Source: Leguminivora glycinivorella
Lineage: Eukaryota > Arthropoda > Insecta > Lepidoptera > Tortricidae
Length of the DNA: 64,000 bases
NCBI RefSeq assembly: GCF_023078275.1
Contig: NC_062990.1
Span: 1,815,501-1,879,500 of the forward strand
Direction of reading: 5' to 3'
Shown here: one piece after another, positions 50,431 through 61,011 of the stretch
How the letters are laid out: every line of letters begins with the position of its first letter
How positions within the stretch are numbered: position 1 is the stretch's first letter
Made by a program: the position numbers and the translations under genes
Notes under the pieces: model-generated
What the model saw: only the letters and a program-made list of their open reading frames with translations
Told to the model about the DNA's origin: nothing
Databases searched by the model: none

Positions 50431-50889
50431 TTTTATTACACAGTACACAGCAAAAAAGTCAATTTTGACGTGAAACGTTAGGTGAACGTCTTTAAAAACC
50501 CGTAGTAGAGTGACCGGACCGAAAACCAGGTGTAACGAAAAGTGTTATGGCGCGGCGGCTTATATCTCTGTAACTATAATACCTACATAGACAATTTTAA
50601 TATGACCGTATAGAGGAAAGTAGCCATTACTCGGACATACATAATTGGCTGCTACAGATGGCGCCACTTTTGCGGTGAAAGCGTTCCATTCGGGCCAAAA
50701 ATGACGTTTTTTGTGGTGTTTGTTTAGCAATTACTCACAAAAATTGTATTGTGCTGTACCAGAAAATGAAATTGTTAGACAGAACTAGTGCTGAATTATC
50801 GAAATATTATAAAATACTAACATATTTATTTATGACCAGCTGGAAAAATTCAATAATGTGGCATTTTTTACAAAAATTTAGTGATTGTT

Positions 50890-51660
50890 CATGTTTGAGG
50901 ACATCGTATGCAAAAATTAAAGCATAAAACTGTCAAAAATTACTTAAAACACTAAGATTAACTAATAAGCATTAAAATAAATATACATTATCCATAGTAA
51001 AACTTATTCATCTTATCAAATAATTCATTAGAAACAATGGCGGCGGCAACGGCTGGCAATGTACTGAAACTTGTTGGAAATCGTGACTCTTTCGATTCGT
51101 TTGAAGCAATCGTATACAAAAATTAAAGCATAAAACCGACAAAAATACTAAAAATACAAAGGCTAACTAATAAAGATTACTATAAATATACATTTTCTAT
51201 AGTAAAACATATTCATCTCCTCAAATATGCATTAGAATGTATGGCGCCGCCGTCGCATATAACACACCGAAGCAATCTTGTCTCTTCCGATTCGTTTAAG
51301 GCCATCATATGCAAAAATTAAAACATATAACCGCAACAAAATACTAAGACTAACTAATAAGAATTACAATAAATTTACATTTTCTATAGTAAAACATATT
51401 CATCTACCTCAAATATGCATTATAATATATGGCGCCGGCGGCCGCATATAACATACCGAAGCAATCTTGTCTCTTTCAATTCGTTTAAGGTCATCGTATG
51501 CAAAATTTAAACATTAAACTTTCGCAAAATACTTTTATTACTAAGATCAAGCAATAATGATTAATTGAAGTTCAAATTCAGTAAAGTAACATATTAATAT
51601 TCTCAAATCAGAATCTGTAGCGGCGCGGCAGCAGTAAATGGAACCGACAGCGGTTGCTTG
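50890..51660 (+). repeat. Diverged ~190-205-bp tandem repeat, four units
   Basis: Units start near 50890, 51098, 51293 and 51481, each with TCGTATGCAAAAATTAAA-like sequence, CTATAGTAAAACATATTCAT-like sequence and a GC-rich ATGGCGSCGSC patch. Divergence between units is high. Confidence 0.75.
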
Positions 51661-51896
51661 AGAATTTGGTGTTTTTAATGTTCATTCATTCATTCAAAAT
51701 TTTAGTAGTTACTATGGGTGTCGAAAACTTCTAGTTATAAATATACAAACATACTTAAATACATATATTGAAAGACACCTCCCAATGAACGAACCTATTA
51801 GCCTCAAAGTCCTCAAACTAATTGTAAGACTAGCTCGTACTATGAGTGCCAGCGACATTATACGTACCTACTTTAAATGGTACATTTACACACGTA

Positions 51897-52167
51897 GACG
51901 ACCGGTCTGGCGTAGTTTATAGTACCCTGCCTGCTAAGCCGCGGTCCTGGGTTCGAATCCCGGTAAGGCCATTTAATTGTGTATGACGAACACAGATATT
52001 TGTTCCCGAGTCATGGATGTTTTCTATGAATAATATGTATGTAATACATACTGATATACATACTATGTATATCGTCGCCTAGCACCCATAGTACAAGCTT
52101 TGCTTAGTTTGTGGCTAGGTTGATCTGTGTAAGGTGTCGTCCAATATTTTATTTATTTATTTATTTA
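51897..52167 (+). repeat. tRNA-derived SINE, copy g
   Basis: GACGACCGGTCTGGCGTAGT head, GGTTCGAATCCCGGTAAGG, body ending AGCACCCATAGTACAAGCTT and TTTATT tail. It ends just before the GC-rich satellite. Confidence 0.85.
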
Positions 52168-52199
52168 CATGAACAGTACTTTTTTTGGTGTTGAGCAGG

Positions 52200-53860
52200 G
52201 CCCGAAGGCCCCACGGTCTTGTCTTTTGTATTTTGTTCACCTCTAGTGTTTTCACACGAGGCCGCAGGCCGAGCTGCAGATAGATAGTGTTCCCACGCGG
52301 AACACTTTTTATACACTTTTATTATTGTTCTGCGTGGGAGTTGGATCTCCGGCCCGCCGCTTTGCTTTTTAGACACTTTTATTATTGCTCTGTGTGGAAG
52401 CACTATATGTCCGCAGCTCGACCTGCGGCCTCGCGTGCTTGGGAGCGCCTCGGGGACGCTTCGGGTCTTTGGTCTTCGCTGGGTTTCGAAGCTCAGCGTT
52501 GGGCCTCCGGCCCGCCGCTTCGCTTTTACACACTTTTATTATTGGTCTGTGGGGAGCACTATAATGTCCGTAGCTCGGCCTGCGGCCTCGCGTGCTTGGG
52601 AGCGCCTCGGGGACGCTTCGGGTCTTCGGCCCTAGGCGGAGTTCGGCCTTCAGTCTTCGCTGGGTTTCGAAGCTCAGCGTTGGGCCTCCGGCCCGCCGCT
52701 TCGATTTTTGGACACTTTTATTATTGTTCTGCGTGGGAGCACTGTCTGTCCGGAGCTCGTCCGACGGCCTCGCGTGATTGGGAGCCTCTCAGAAATGCTC
52801 CGGGCCTTCGGCCCTACGCGGAGCTCGGCCTTCGGCCTTCGCTGGGTTTCGAAGCTCAGCGTTGGGCCTCCGGCTCGCTGTTTCGCTTTTTAGACACTTT
52901 TACTATTGGTCTGTGTGGGAGCAGTGCCGGAGCACTATCTGGCCGCAGCTCGGCCTACGGCCTCGCGTGCTTGGGAGCGCCTGGGGGATGCTCCGGGCCT
53001 TCGGCCCTACGCGGAGCTCGGCCTTCGGCCTTCGCTGGGTTTCGAAGCTCAGCGTTGGGCCTCCGGCCCGCCGCTTCGCTTTTTAGACACCATTATTATT
53101 GGTCTGTGTGGGAGCACTATCTGTCCGCAGCTCGGCCTGCGGCCTCGCGTGCTTGGGAGCGCCTCGGGGACGCTCCGGGCCTTCGGCCCTACGCGGAGCT
53201 CGGCCTTCGGCCTTCGCTGGGTTTGAAGCTCAGCGTTGGGCCTCCGGCCCGCCGCTTCGCTTTTAGACACTTTTATTATTGTTCTGCGTGGGAGCACTAT
53301 CTGTCCGCAGCTCGGCCTGCGGCCTCACGTGCTTGGGAGCGCATCGGGGACGCTCCGGGCCTTAGGCCCTACGCGAAGCTCGGCCTTCGGCCTTCGCTGG
53401 GTTTCGAAGCTCAGCGTTGGGCCTCCGGCCCGCCGCTTCGCTTTTTAGACACTTTTATTATTGCTCTGTGTGGGAGCACTATCTGTCCGCAACTCGGCCT
53501 GCGGCCTCGGGGCTGCTCCGGGCCTTCGGCCCTACGCGGAGCTCGGCCTTCGGCCTTCGCTGGGTTTCGAAGCTCAGCGTTGGGCCTCCGGCCCGCCGCT
53601 TCGCTTTTTAGACACTTTTATTATTGGTCTGTGTGGGAGCACTACCTGTCCGCAGTTCGGCCTGCGGCCTCGCGTACTTGGAAGCGCCTCTGGGACGCTC
53701 CGGGCCTTCGGCCCTACGCGGAGCTCGGCCTTCGGCCTTCGCTGGGTTTTGAAGCTCAGCGTTGGGCCTCCGGCCCGCCGCTTCGCTTTTTAGACACTTA
53801 TTATTGTAATGCCTGGGAGCACTGTCTGTCCGCAGCTCGGCCTGCGGCCTTCGCTAGTTA
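52200..53860 (+). repeat. GC-rich satellite, ~181-bp unit, about 9 copies
   Basis: The anchor GCTCAGCGTTGGGCCTCCGG recurs at about 52492, 52672, 52854 (variant), 53047, 53228, 53409, 53572 and 53754, spaced 181, 182, 193, 181, 181, 163 and 182 bp. Each unit combines a GC-rich block full of short palindromes (GGCCTTCGGCC, GGGCCTTCGGCCC) with an AT spacer (TTAGACACTTTTATTATTG). The unit length is not a multiple of three, yet a 524-codon frame stays open because stops are rare. Not a gene. Confidence 0.9.
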
Positions 53861-54344
53861 GTTACGTCCCCTCCTCAATAGCGGTGGTCCACACAACGTT
53901 TCACGTTATCCATCGCGGCTGTGTCCCTGACGCAGCCTACCTTATTTTTTTTAAACATTGATAAAACCTGACCCTTTGTAGGTAATTTAGTTTACTGCTT
54001 TTGAACAACTAAAATTTTTAATAAATAACGAGCAGTTGTGGAGATTTCTTTAAAGGTAAACCATTTTCTGGGCTAGTACCTATTCCATTTTCCGTAGGAC
54101 GAAAATACAATTAAGTATTCTTGTATTGACGAACATGTGACGTACAGTGGTATGAATATTTAAAATTTAATTTCTAGTAAGTCCTTGACCGTCTGTCAGC
54201 GAAAGTAATTTCAGTTCTAAAATACATAAATTTTAATTATTAATCCACAGGAATACTGGAATATTCGTTTAATAAAATATACAGAATATTAAAGTAGAAA
54301 AGATTTGAAAGAATCGCTGGCTTTGAAAGAATCGCTGGCCATAG
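53861..54344. other. Spacer after the satellite
   Basis: AT-rich, no coding sequence or element ends found. Confidence 0.45.
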
Positions 54345-54440
54345 CTGAAGTCTTGGTAGCTAAGCTGGCAGAGCACTGAAATAGTTATTCAGAGGCCATT
54401 GAGTCTAACTAAAGTCATTACTTTTTCACTTTTGAAATTT
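54345..54440 (+). repeat. Decayed tRNA-derived SINE
   Basis: GAAGTCTTGGTAGCTAAGCT, CAGAGCACTG and TTTTTCACTTTTGAAATTT resemble 42546-42640 at low identity. Confidence 0.5.
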
Positions 54441-54939
54441 AAGGTCGTGTCATTTACGAATTTAAATAAGTGATATTATTAAAATTTGTAGATCTTCAAG
54501 AACTAAAGTACGTTAGAAATAAATGGGATGATGTCCTACTTCGGGTGGATTTCTTCAGAGAATGCAGCGGATAATGTATCAACCAGCCTAGCAATACCTA
54601 CTCAGAGAGTTGACGAATGCACCAAAAACCATATGAAACAAACGGATTAAATGGATATTTTGTATATTAAGACGGGAAGTATTTTAAAACTTCTCAAGCA
54701 ATGGTCGCGGAAAAGTAATTAATTTAAAACAGATTAATCCCCGGGAACGCTTTGCATTTGTTCAGTTAAAATAATAGTACCGGCCCACCATTTTTACTAA
54801 ATCTCTTGCCAACCATCCGCTCAAGACAAATCTAGCAGTTACCAATACTAAGGACGTTTTTCAAGTAGCTCTATAGATACTGGCCGTTGAGCGCCCAGCG
54901 AATTTAAAATTAGAACAGCCGTGCGTGTTTCTGTTCTAT

Positions 54940-55124
54940 ATTCAAACGGTCCGGCGGCCGAGCAGGCCGGACTTTCGAAAATCGAATTCGATTTTTTTAT
55001 TTTTTTCGATTGGAAAGGCCACTAGGACATTAAAGTGATTGTGGACTGGTGAAGTGAAAATGTGTGATCATTGTGTTCAACGCTAGAGTATAGTAAGGAT
55101 TTTTGTGCGTGATTCACGCATGTG
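54940..55124 (+). other. Probable noncoding first exon of a downstream gene
   Basis: A locally GC-rich, non-repetitive segment (GGTCCGGCGGCCGAGCAGGC) ends with CACGCATGTG and a consensus donor GTAAGT at 55125. It contains only a tiny upstream frame (MCDHCVQR, stop). The look is that of an insect 5' UTR exon. No coding exon follows on this strand before the window ends. Confidence 0.45.
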
Positions 55125-57009
55125 GTAAGTGTTTTTCTTTATACATTTTCATATATTTAGTTATTAGAAATCATGTTCCTCATAGTGTTATAGATGCATC
55201 GAATACTACTCTAATTTTGGTCGTACCCATGCTAAAGTTATCATAGAAATGATGGGGGATATTCGATGCCGATGACAACAGGTAGGTGTATGATAAATTA
55301 TAGACTTGAATCACATTTGATTAAATATATAACGAAAATATTTAGGTGAAATCTGGTTTTATAAATAATAATCAATATTACAGGGGCTTTTTGTTTATGT
55401 ATCCTATTCAGTGAATGAAAGATTCAAATATAATCATAAGTTCAGATCATACATTTATAGTATGAATAATATCGTTATATAATGATCTAAATACCATTTG
55501 TTTCCAAGGCAATACATTTAAATTCGCAACTGATACATGGTGCGTTTGTGCCAAGTACAAATATTGGCTAGCTATAAAAAGGTCGGCTATATTCGTCAAA
55601 CAGGGCTAAAGGCGCCAATCTCTGTATGTCCACCCTATATGCATGCAAATGTCATTCAATTGTACACCTTTTACTAATGTTGTAAGGTACAATATTTATT
55701 GTATTTTCGAATACACTTAAGGTGGAATGTCTATGGAATGTTCGAGTGTAAGTGTACTTATTTAGGAGACATTAAAAGTGAAGATAAGATACCCTTAAGT
55801 GTGGGTCGCATTAATAGATGGCGCTAAAATTTATGGAATTAAGATGATATTCGATTACATGAAAATGTTAGGTTGCGGTTATTGATGGGAAAATTCTTTA
55901 AATGTTTGCGGTTTTATGTTCCTACGAGTTGCGGGGTGTATGTGGTGTTGAGAAAGAATACGAGAATTCGTTTTGATGTATGGTAACGAATGTTATGGAA
56001 ACTTCGCGAAGGTTCAAGGTTTGCAGCTGTTGTTCTCAAAAATCGACAAGAACGTCTTCACTTTCTAAACTACAATTACAACTGCGATTTATGTATGAGA
56101 TCTCTGTCCGCTAACCTTCGCTAAAAAATATCCGAAAAATCTAAACAAATAAAATAATCTATAACAATAATTTTTAATTATTTATTTATAATCGATAAGT
56201 AATTATAATATTGTTCTTATGAGGATAATGTCAACTTTTAGGTCTTTACTATCTATTGGACTTCATTGGTACAGTCGAGTTCATGAATTTATACACCCTA
56301 CATAAAATTCTTCGCTTAAATGTAAGGTGTAATATTAGTACCTACATTGTGCAACAAGGGGAGGAAGTTGAATATTACACGACGGCTTGCCGGAGCGATT
56401 TAAAGATTCGAGTTTGCAATATTCATACTTCCCGAGTTGCACACAATGTTTTTCATCACACTTGCAAAATAAAAAATATGTAAAAAGAAAAAAAAGTTAA
56501 ATACGGTACTAGACATTTCATAACTCCCTTGGGAGAACGATTTTTCTATAACGCTCCGCCTGCGTGCAAAATCAGATTTAGTGTGCAAGTGTGATAAAAA
56601 AATCTGTAGATATTTATTAACTAGATCATCCAATCGCGCACATACACCATGCTGGTTGTTACTTCGAGACAAATGTCTATTTAGAACGTTCCTGACAGTT
56701 TATATAGTTTATAATACAGTTGCTAATTCTATAATTAAAAACATGTACGCCATCTGTGAGACTATTTCTTTCCGTAGCGACTGAAACTGTTCTGTTTTGT
56801 AATTTCACAAGTCGTATGTAAAAAAGATTTATTTTAACAACACTTTCGCTGCGCTATAAGGCCTTACATAAAATATAGCTAATTACAAGTTACGTTAATT
56901 GCCGCAGCGAAGGTGTTATGCTCTATTTTTATTGTTCAAACTTTTAAAAGAAACTGGAAAATCTTTAAAAAGTGCTGTTTTTGAGATCATTAATTCACAT
57001 ATACCTATA
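55125..57009. other. Non-repetitive intergenic or intronic DNA
   Basis: No coding sequence with motifs. A TATAAAAAG at about 55574 could be a promoter element. Around 56340-56600, ACGACGGCTTGCCGGAGCG and AACGCTCCGCCTGCGTGC hint at an old inverted-repeat element. Confidence 0.4.
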
Positions 57010-57248
57010 CCCGTGTGGTGACGGGTTAAGAATTTCACCACCCCCTTTCTTCCCGTGGGTGTCGTAGAAGTCGACTGTGTGATATGGGTTAAATTGTGGC
57101 GTAGGCGAGAGGCTGGCTGTCATAATTTGGATTTCTTTCAACCCCTTTTTGCCAAGAGTGGCACTGAAATTTAATCGTTCATGTGCTCTGCCTACCCCTT
57201 TATGGGACACAGTCGTGATTATATGTATGTATGTTATATGTATGTACA
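57010..57248 (+). repeat. RTE-type 3' tail repeat
   Basis: CCGTGTGGTGACGGGTTAAG to CGTGATTATATGTATGTATG, in sense orientation with its TATG tail. Confidence 0.78.
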
Positions 57249-57564
57249 TATACCTATACAGATAACTGAGTTAACCTAATATTTTAATTAGGCCCGTAAA
57301 ATACATTTCAAGATAAATTAAGCCCTGCAACAAAAAAAAATAGCCCAGTGCTAAAACAGAACTTAATAAAACTGTTTTTATTTTTATGCAATAATTATAG
57401 TCTACAACAGAATAGTAGTTAAATTACGATACAAGTGCGGAAAAGAGGTGGTTGGTAACGAGTGGCAATAAACGACATGACATGACATGAGCTACGAATT
57501 TTCTCTTCGCACGTGTATTGTAATGTACTATTTTATCTCCATTAAAAATGTTATCGATTATAAG

Positions 57565-57653
57565 CAGAGATCGGACGGATTTGCGACTTCTTAGTGACTT
57601 ACGTCATTTTAATGACTTTTAGTATGAGATGACGCACAAAAATCCGATCTCTG
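57565..57653. mobile_element. Miniature hAT element, 89 bp
   Basis: Ends CAGAGATCGGA and TCCGATCTCTG, with an exact 8-bp duplication ATTATAAG on both sides (57557-57564, 57654-57661). The centre is also palindromic (GACTTACGTCATTT..). Confidence 0.85.
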
Positions 57654-58111
57654 ATTATAAGTTAAGATTTGCGCTCAGTGCAATGTTGGCGGTTTCTTGT
57701 TTTGGTTATAATACGAGTATATATAATGAATAGAATACCTACATAATTATATGATTGTTGTATTGTATAACATCTACCGCGGAATGGAATAGGTATCGAG
57801 ACAAACCTTATTGGTTTAACGATACTATGTAAATTAATTAGAGATTTGTTTGTAATTACCTAAATAAATAATAAAAAAAGTATGAAAAGCCCGAGAATTC
57901 TAGCTTTTTACAATTAAACACCAAGAACCATACAAAAAGTAGGTATAAATAAATAAATATTATAAGACATTCTTACACAGATTGACAGAGTCCCACGGTA
58001 AGCCCAAGACGGCTTGTGTTGTGGGTACTCAGACAACGTTATATATAATATACAAATACATAGAAAACATCCATGACTCAGGAACAAATATCTGCGCTCA
58101 TCACACAAATA

Positions 58112-58946
58112 CAGATGTGGTGCGAAAAGATTTGCCTTCGTATTGTTACGGAAACGTACGAACGTGACATGCTGTTTCAGTCAGTCTCAGTACAAGATGT
58201 ACTGACATTGACTGAACAAGCATGACAAATGAGGAGTGTCTTTTCAAAAGGGCTTATTTCCATTTTTTCTTTTTTTTAAACTATGAATGCAGTATGAGAA
58301 ATGTTATGAAAGTGTGTGAAGCGAAAGTGGTTTGTCAGGATCGTAGTAAATGGAAATCCGTGATCTCTGCCTACCCCTCTGGGAAACAGGCGTGATTGTA
58401 TGTATGTATGTATGTATGTATGTATGAATGCAGTTTTTCTTAGCATAGAAAATTACGCGTTGTTTTGAGATAAAAGTTCAAAAAGTCTCGCCTTGATCTT
58501 TAAAAAAAAGATTAACATCAAAGTTTAGAACACATTTTGAAAAATGTGTAATGATTATTTATGTGGATAAACCAATGTATGTAGTACAACAACATTCATA
58601 TCAACTAACGTTAATACAAAATCCAAAAATAAAATAAAACTATTTTAAAATAATAACATTTACGCTAAAAGGCCACATCAAAAGGGCTTAATTCCCAAAA
58701 GTTCGCATCAAAAGTGCTTAATTCTCAAAAACATATGGTAATTAAATATTTATTTAGGTACACATGTTACGTTTGATGTAATCATAGCATTAACGTCAAC
58801 TTACAATATTAATTTCAAAATCAATACTAAGGAATTATGTTTTTCTCGATTTCCCAAAAAAAGTTCAAAGTGGAAATAAGCCCTTTTGAAAAGACACTCC
58901 TCAAATACGAACGTTTCCGAAGGAAACCCTTTTCGCACTACATCTG
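58112..58946. mobile_element. TA-flanked TIR element, 835 bp
   Basis: Ends CAGATGTGGTGCGAAAAG and CTTTTCGCACTACATCTG, with TA duplicated on each side (58110-58111, 58947-58948). Subterminal inverted GAGTGTCTTTTCAAAAGGGC. The TA duplication and TIRs suggest a Tc1/mariner-superfamily non-autonomous element; no transposase frame. Confidence 0.85.
58360..58432 (+). repeat. RTE tail inside the TA element
   Basis: ATCTCTGCCTACCCCTCTGG with GGCGTGATTGTATGTATGTA and further TATG units: the last about 70 bp of the RTE-type tail family, a third nesting level. Confidence 0.75.
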
Positions 58947-59070
58947 TAAATGCCCTTACCGGGATTCGAACCCAGGATCGCGGCTTAGCAGGCAGGGTCA
59001 CTACGCGCTAGGCCAGGCCGGTCGTCAAACGTAACGGTCGGGTATAATGTAAGAAATAAATAAATAAATT

Positions 59071-59287
59071 AATTAAAACCGAAATAAATTACACATATGA
59101 AAGAAAAAGTGACCAAGGCCTCCAGTGCCTGAGGCTGGAAACGAACCAGCGTACCCTGCAATCGCGGCAGATGCCTATTTCCGCTCGGCCACCCAGGTCA
59201 CAGCTGCTGAGTCGAAATTATCTCTCATATCACTGGAGGCCTTGGTCACTTTTTCTTTCATATGTGTAATTTATTTCGGTTTTAATT
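59071..59287 (-). repeat. Foldback around a tRNA-like Pol III unit
   Basis: Perfect 57-bp arms (59071-59127, 59231-59287; for example GACCAAGGCCTCCAGTG/CACTGGAGGCCTTGGTC) enclose 103 bp. On the minus strand the loop has A box TGGCCGAGCGG (59181-59191) and B box GGTTCGTTTCC (59137-59147), about 44 bp apart, as in tRNA-derived SINE heads with a Ser/Leu-like D arm. Confidence 0.88.
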
Positions 59288-59360
59288 TATATATATAGTG
59301 GTGTGACTACTTTAAGATAGCACAAGTTGAAATATTTTCAATAGAATATAATTTGACTAT

Positions 59361-60131
59361 CTGTGCTCATCAGGGCGTTCTGCCACAGATTTTATGTATT
59401 TTATTAATTTTAATGTTTTTATTGTTTTACATTTTACAATTTTACTTTTTACAATTTTTATTCATCAATCAATTCAAATTAATTATTTATATCAAATCAT
59501 TTTAATTTTATTTATTTACAATGAATTTAATTATGTCAAATGAATTATTTTATATCCTAATTATTCAATTAACGATTATGTACATTAATTTTAATTGTTG
59601 ATTAGCATTTAATGAATTTTACCCTTTTAACCTTTTATTCATTACTATGAAATAATTAATCTGAACTATGAATTATGGAAAATAAAATGTTAATGTCACA
59701 TATTTTGTATGTTGAAGCGGACAAACAGATTCTTGTTATTAGTAGATAGTTTAGCGCGCGGAGCGACTGCACACAGCTGATAACGTCGCGGCGTGACCGG
59801 TTCCCGACCGGCCGCCCTGCGCCCGCGCATGTTCCCCCGCGCGCCGCGCTCACCAGTCTATCTGCCTCTCTGACGCACAGCGCACGCCACCGCGCTGCTC
59901 GGTCGCATTCCTATCGCATTCCTTTGTGCACTCGCTCGCGCTTTATAGATTTAAGTGCTTTGCCTTGCCTATCTTGCATTTCTCCTTCTGTAAATTTAAA
60001 CTTTCGCTTACGCATGTGTGTGCTCAAGAATAAATCTTCAAAACGCATCCTGCTTGTTTGCTTTCTACGCCTGGAGCTATACCTACTGCAAGTAAGTGGA
60101 ACCCGTGGGAGATATCACTACACATCCCACA
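59361..60131 (+). mobile_element. 5' LTR of Gypsy element (left bound approximate)
   Basis: The right end CCCACA at 60131 is set by the adjoining primer binding site. TTTATAGAT at 59942 and AATAAA at 60029 are spaced as promoter and poly(A) signal. The 5' boundary cannot be fixed without the 3' LTR, which lies beyond the window; TGTGCTCATC at about 59361 is one candidate. Confidence 0.6.
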
Positions 60132-60132
60132 T

Positions 60133-60150
60133 TGGTGACTCCTCGCTAAA
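60133..60150 (+). other. Primer binding site (tRNA-Trp-like)
   Basis: TGGTGACTCC starts one base after the LTR end. It differs at one position from the TGGTGACCCC expected for tRNA-Trp priming, which I recall for the CsRn1/Kabuki lineage of Gypsy elements. Confidence 0.55.
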
Positions 60151-60159
60151 CACTTCAGC

Positions 60160-61011
60160 ATGACAGACGGCAAAGGCACTGAGCAAGATAAAGACAAGGA
60201 AGTACCGTTACAAAATGGCGCCGAGCCGTTAACGGCTGAGTCATTTCGGGTTGGTGTCAAGATTCCCCCGTTTTATCCTGAAAAACCGGCGCTATGGTTT
60301 GCGCAGCTAGAAGGACAATTTCGGTTGTCTCGTGTTACAACGGACGAGACCAAATTTTATTACGCCATGGCACAACTTGAGCCTCAATATGCGGCGGAGG
60401 TAGAGGACATCATTACGTCACCACCGGAGGAGAACAAATTTGAAAAGCTCAAGACGGAGCTCATTAAACGACTTTCTGCATCGCGTGAGAGGAAGGTCCA
60501 GCAGGTCCTCAACCTGGAAGAGCTGGGAGACAGGAAGCCTTCACAGTTTCTTCGGCATCTTCAGAACTTGGCGGGACCTGGGCTACCTGAGGACTTTCTA
60601 CGTTCCATCTGGGTTAACCGGCTACCACAGCGGACGCAGGATATTGTCGCGTCGCAACTCAAATCATCCCTGGAGGACTTGGCAGAGCTCGCCGATCGCC
60701 TTCACGACGTTGTCGCGCCCGCCCCGCAGGTGGCAGCAGCGTCGCTACCCTCCACGTCATCGGATCCCCTGATGCTGCAGATCGCGGAACTGAGCAGGCG
60801 GATGCAGGCGCTGGATGCTAAAGTTGGTCGAATGTCCCGGCCTAGGGAGAGGTCATCGAGTCACACCAGGCAGCGTTCGGCGTCCAAGAGGTCTAACTCC
60901 AGCTATCGGAAGTTCCCTACCTGCTGGTACCATCACAAGTTCGGAGAGCAGGCTAAAAGGTGCATCAAGCCTTGTGATTACCAGTCGGGAAACGCATCGG
61001 GCAGTCGGTGA
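60160..61011 (+). CDS. gag: Gag of a Ty3/Gypsy retrotransposon
   Basis: 283 residues, intact. The capsid-like region includes FYPEKPALWFAQLEGQFRLS and YYAMAQLEPQYAAEVEDII, followed by an Arg/Ser-rich stretch and a single zinc-knuckle-like motif CWYHHKFGEQAKRCIKPC (255-272), a CHCC form that fits the CsRn1/Kabuki-type lineage rather than the usual CCHC. The start follows the primer binding site by 17 bp. The stop TGA (61009-61011) overlaps the pol ATG. Forms the virus-like particle that packages element RNA. Confidence 0.88.
   Translation: MTDGKGTEQDKDKEVPLQNGAEPLTAESFRVGVKIPPFYPEKPALWFAQLEGQFRLSRVTTDETKFYYAMAQLEPQYAAEVEDIITSPPEENKFEKLKTELIKRLSASRERKVQQVLNLEELGDRKPSQFLRHLQNLAGPGLPEDFLRSIWVNRLPQRTQDIVASQLKSSLEDLAELADRLHDVVAPAPQVAAASLPSTSSDPLMLQIAELSRRMQALDAKVGRMSRPRERSSSHTRQRSASKRSNSSYRKFPTCWYHHKFGEQAKRCIKPCDYQSGNASGSR

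Larger units (their letters stand above)
57945..59026 (-). repeat. tRNA-derived SINE, copy h, split by a TA element
   Basis: The SINE tail and body (57945-58111) and head (58949-59026, GGGATTCGAACCCAGGATCG) would join exactly at ...CACAAATAAATGCCC..., as in intact copies, once the inserted element and one TA are removed. Confidence 0.88.

Noticed and set aside
52200..53860. CRISPR-like array
   Set aside because: Unit length, eukaryotic context, lack of short uniform repeats with unique spacers, and no cas genes. It is a satellite.
52200..53860. Bacterial contamination or transferred gene for the GC-rich block
   Set aside because: AT-rich spacers alternate with GC-rich blocks within each unit and no bacterial protein reading is found.
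52287..53861. 524-codon open frame with Ala/Arg/Pro-rich repeats
   Set aside because: It lies wholly in a tandem satellite whose 181-182-bp unit is not a multiple of three; other frames are also open because the DNA is GC-rich with few stops. No start context, splice sites or family motif.
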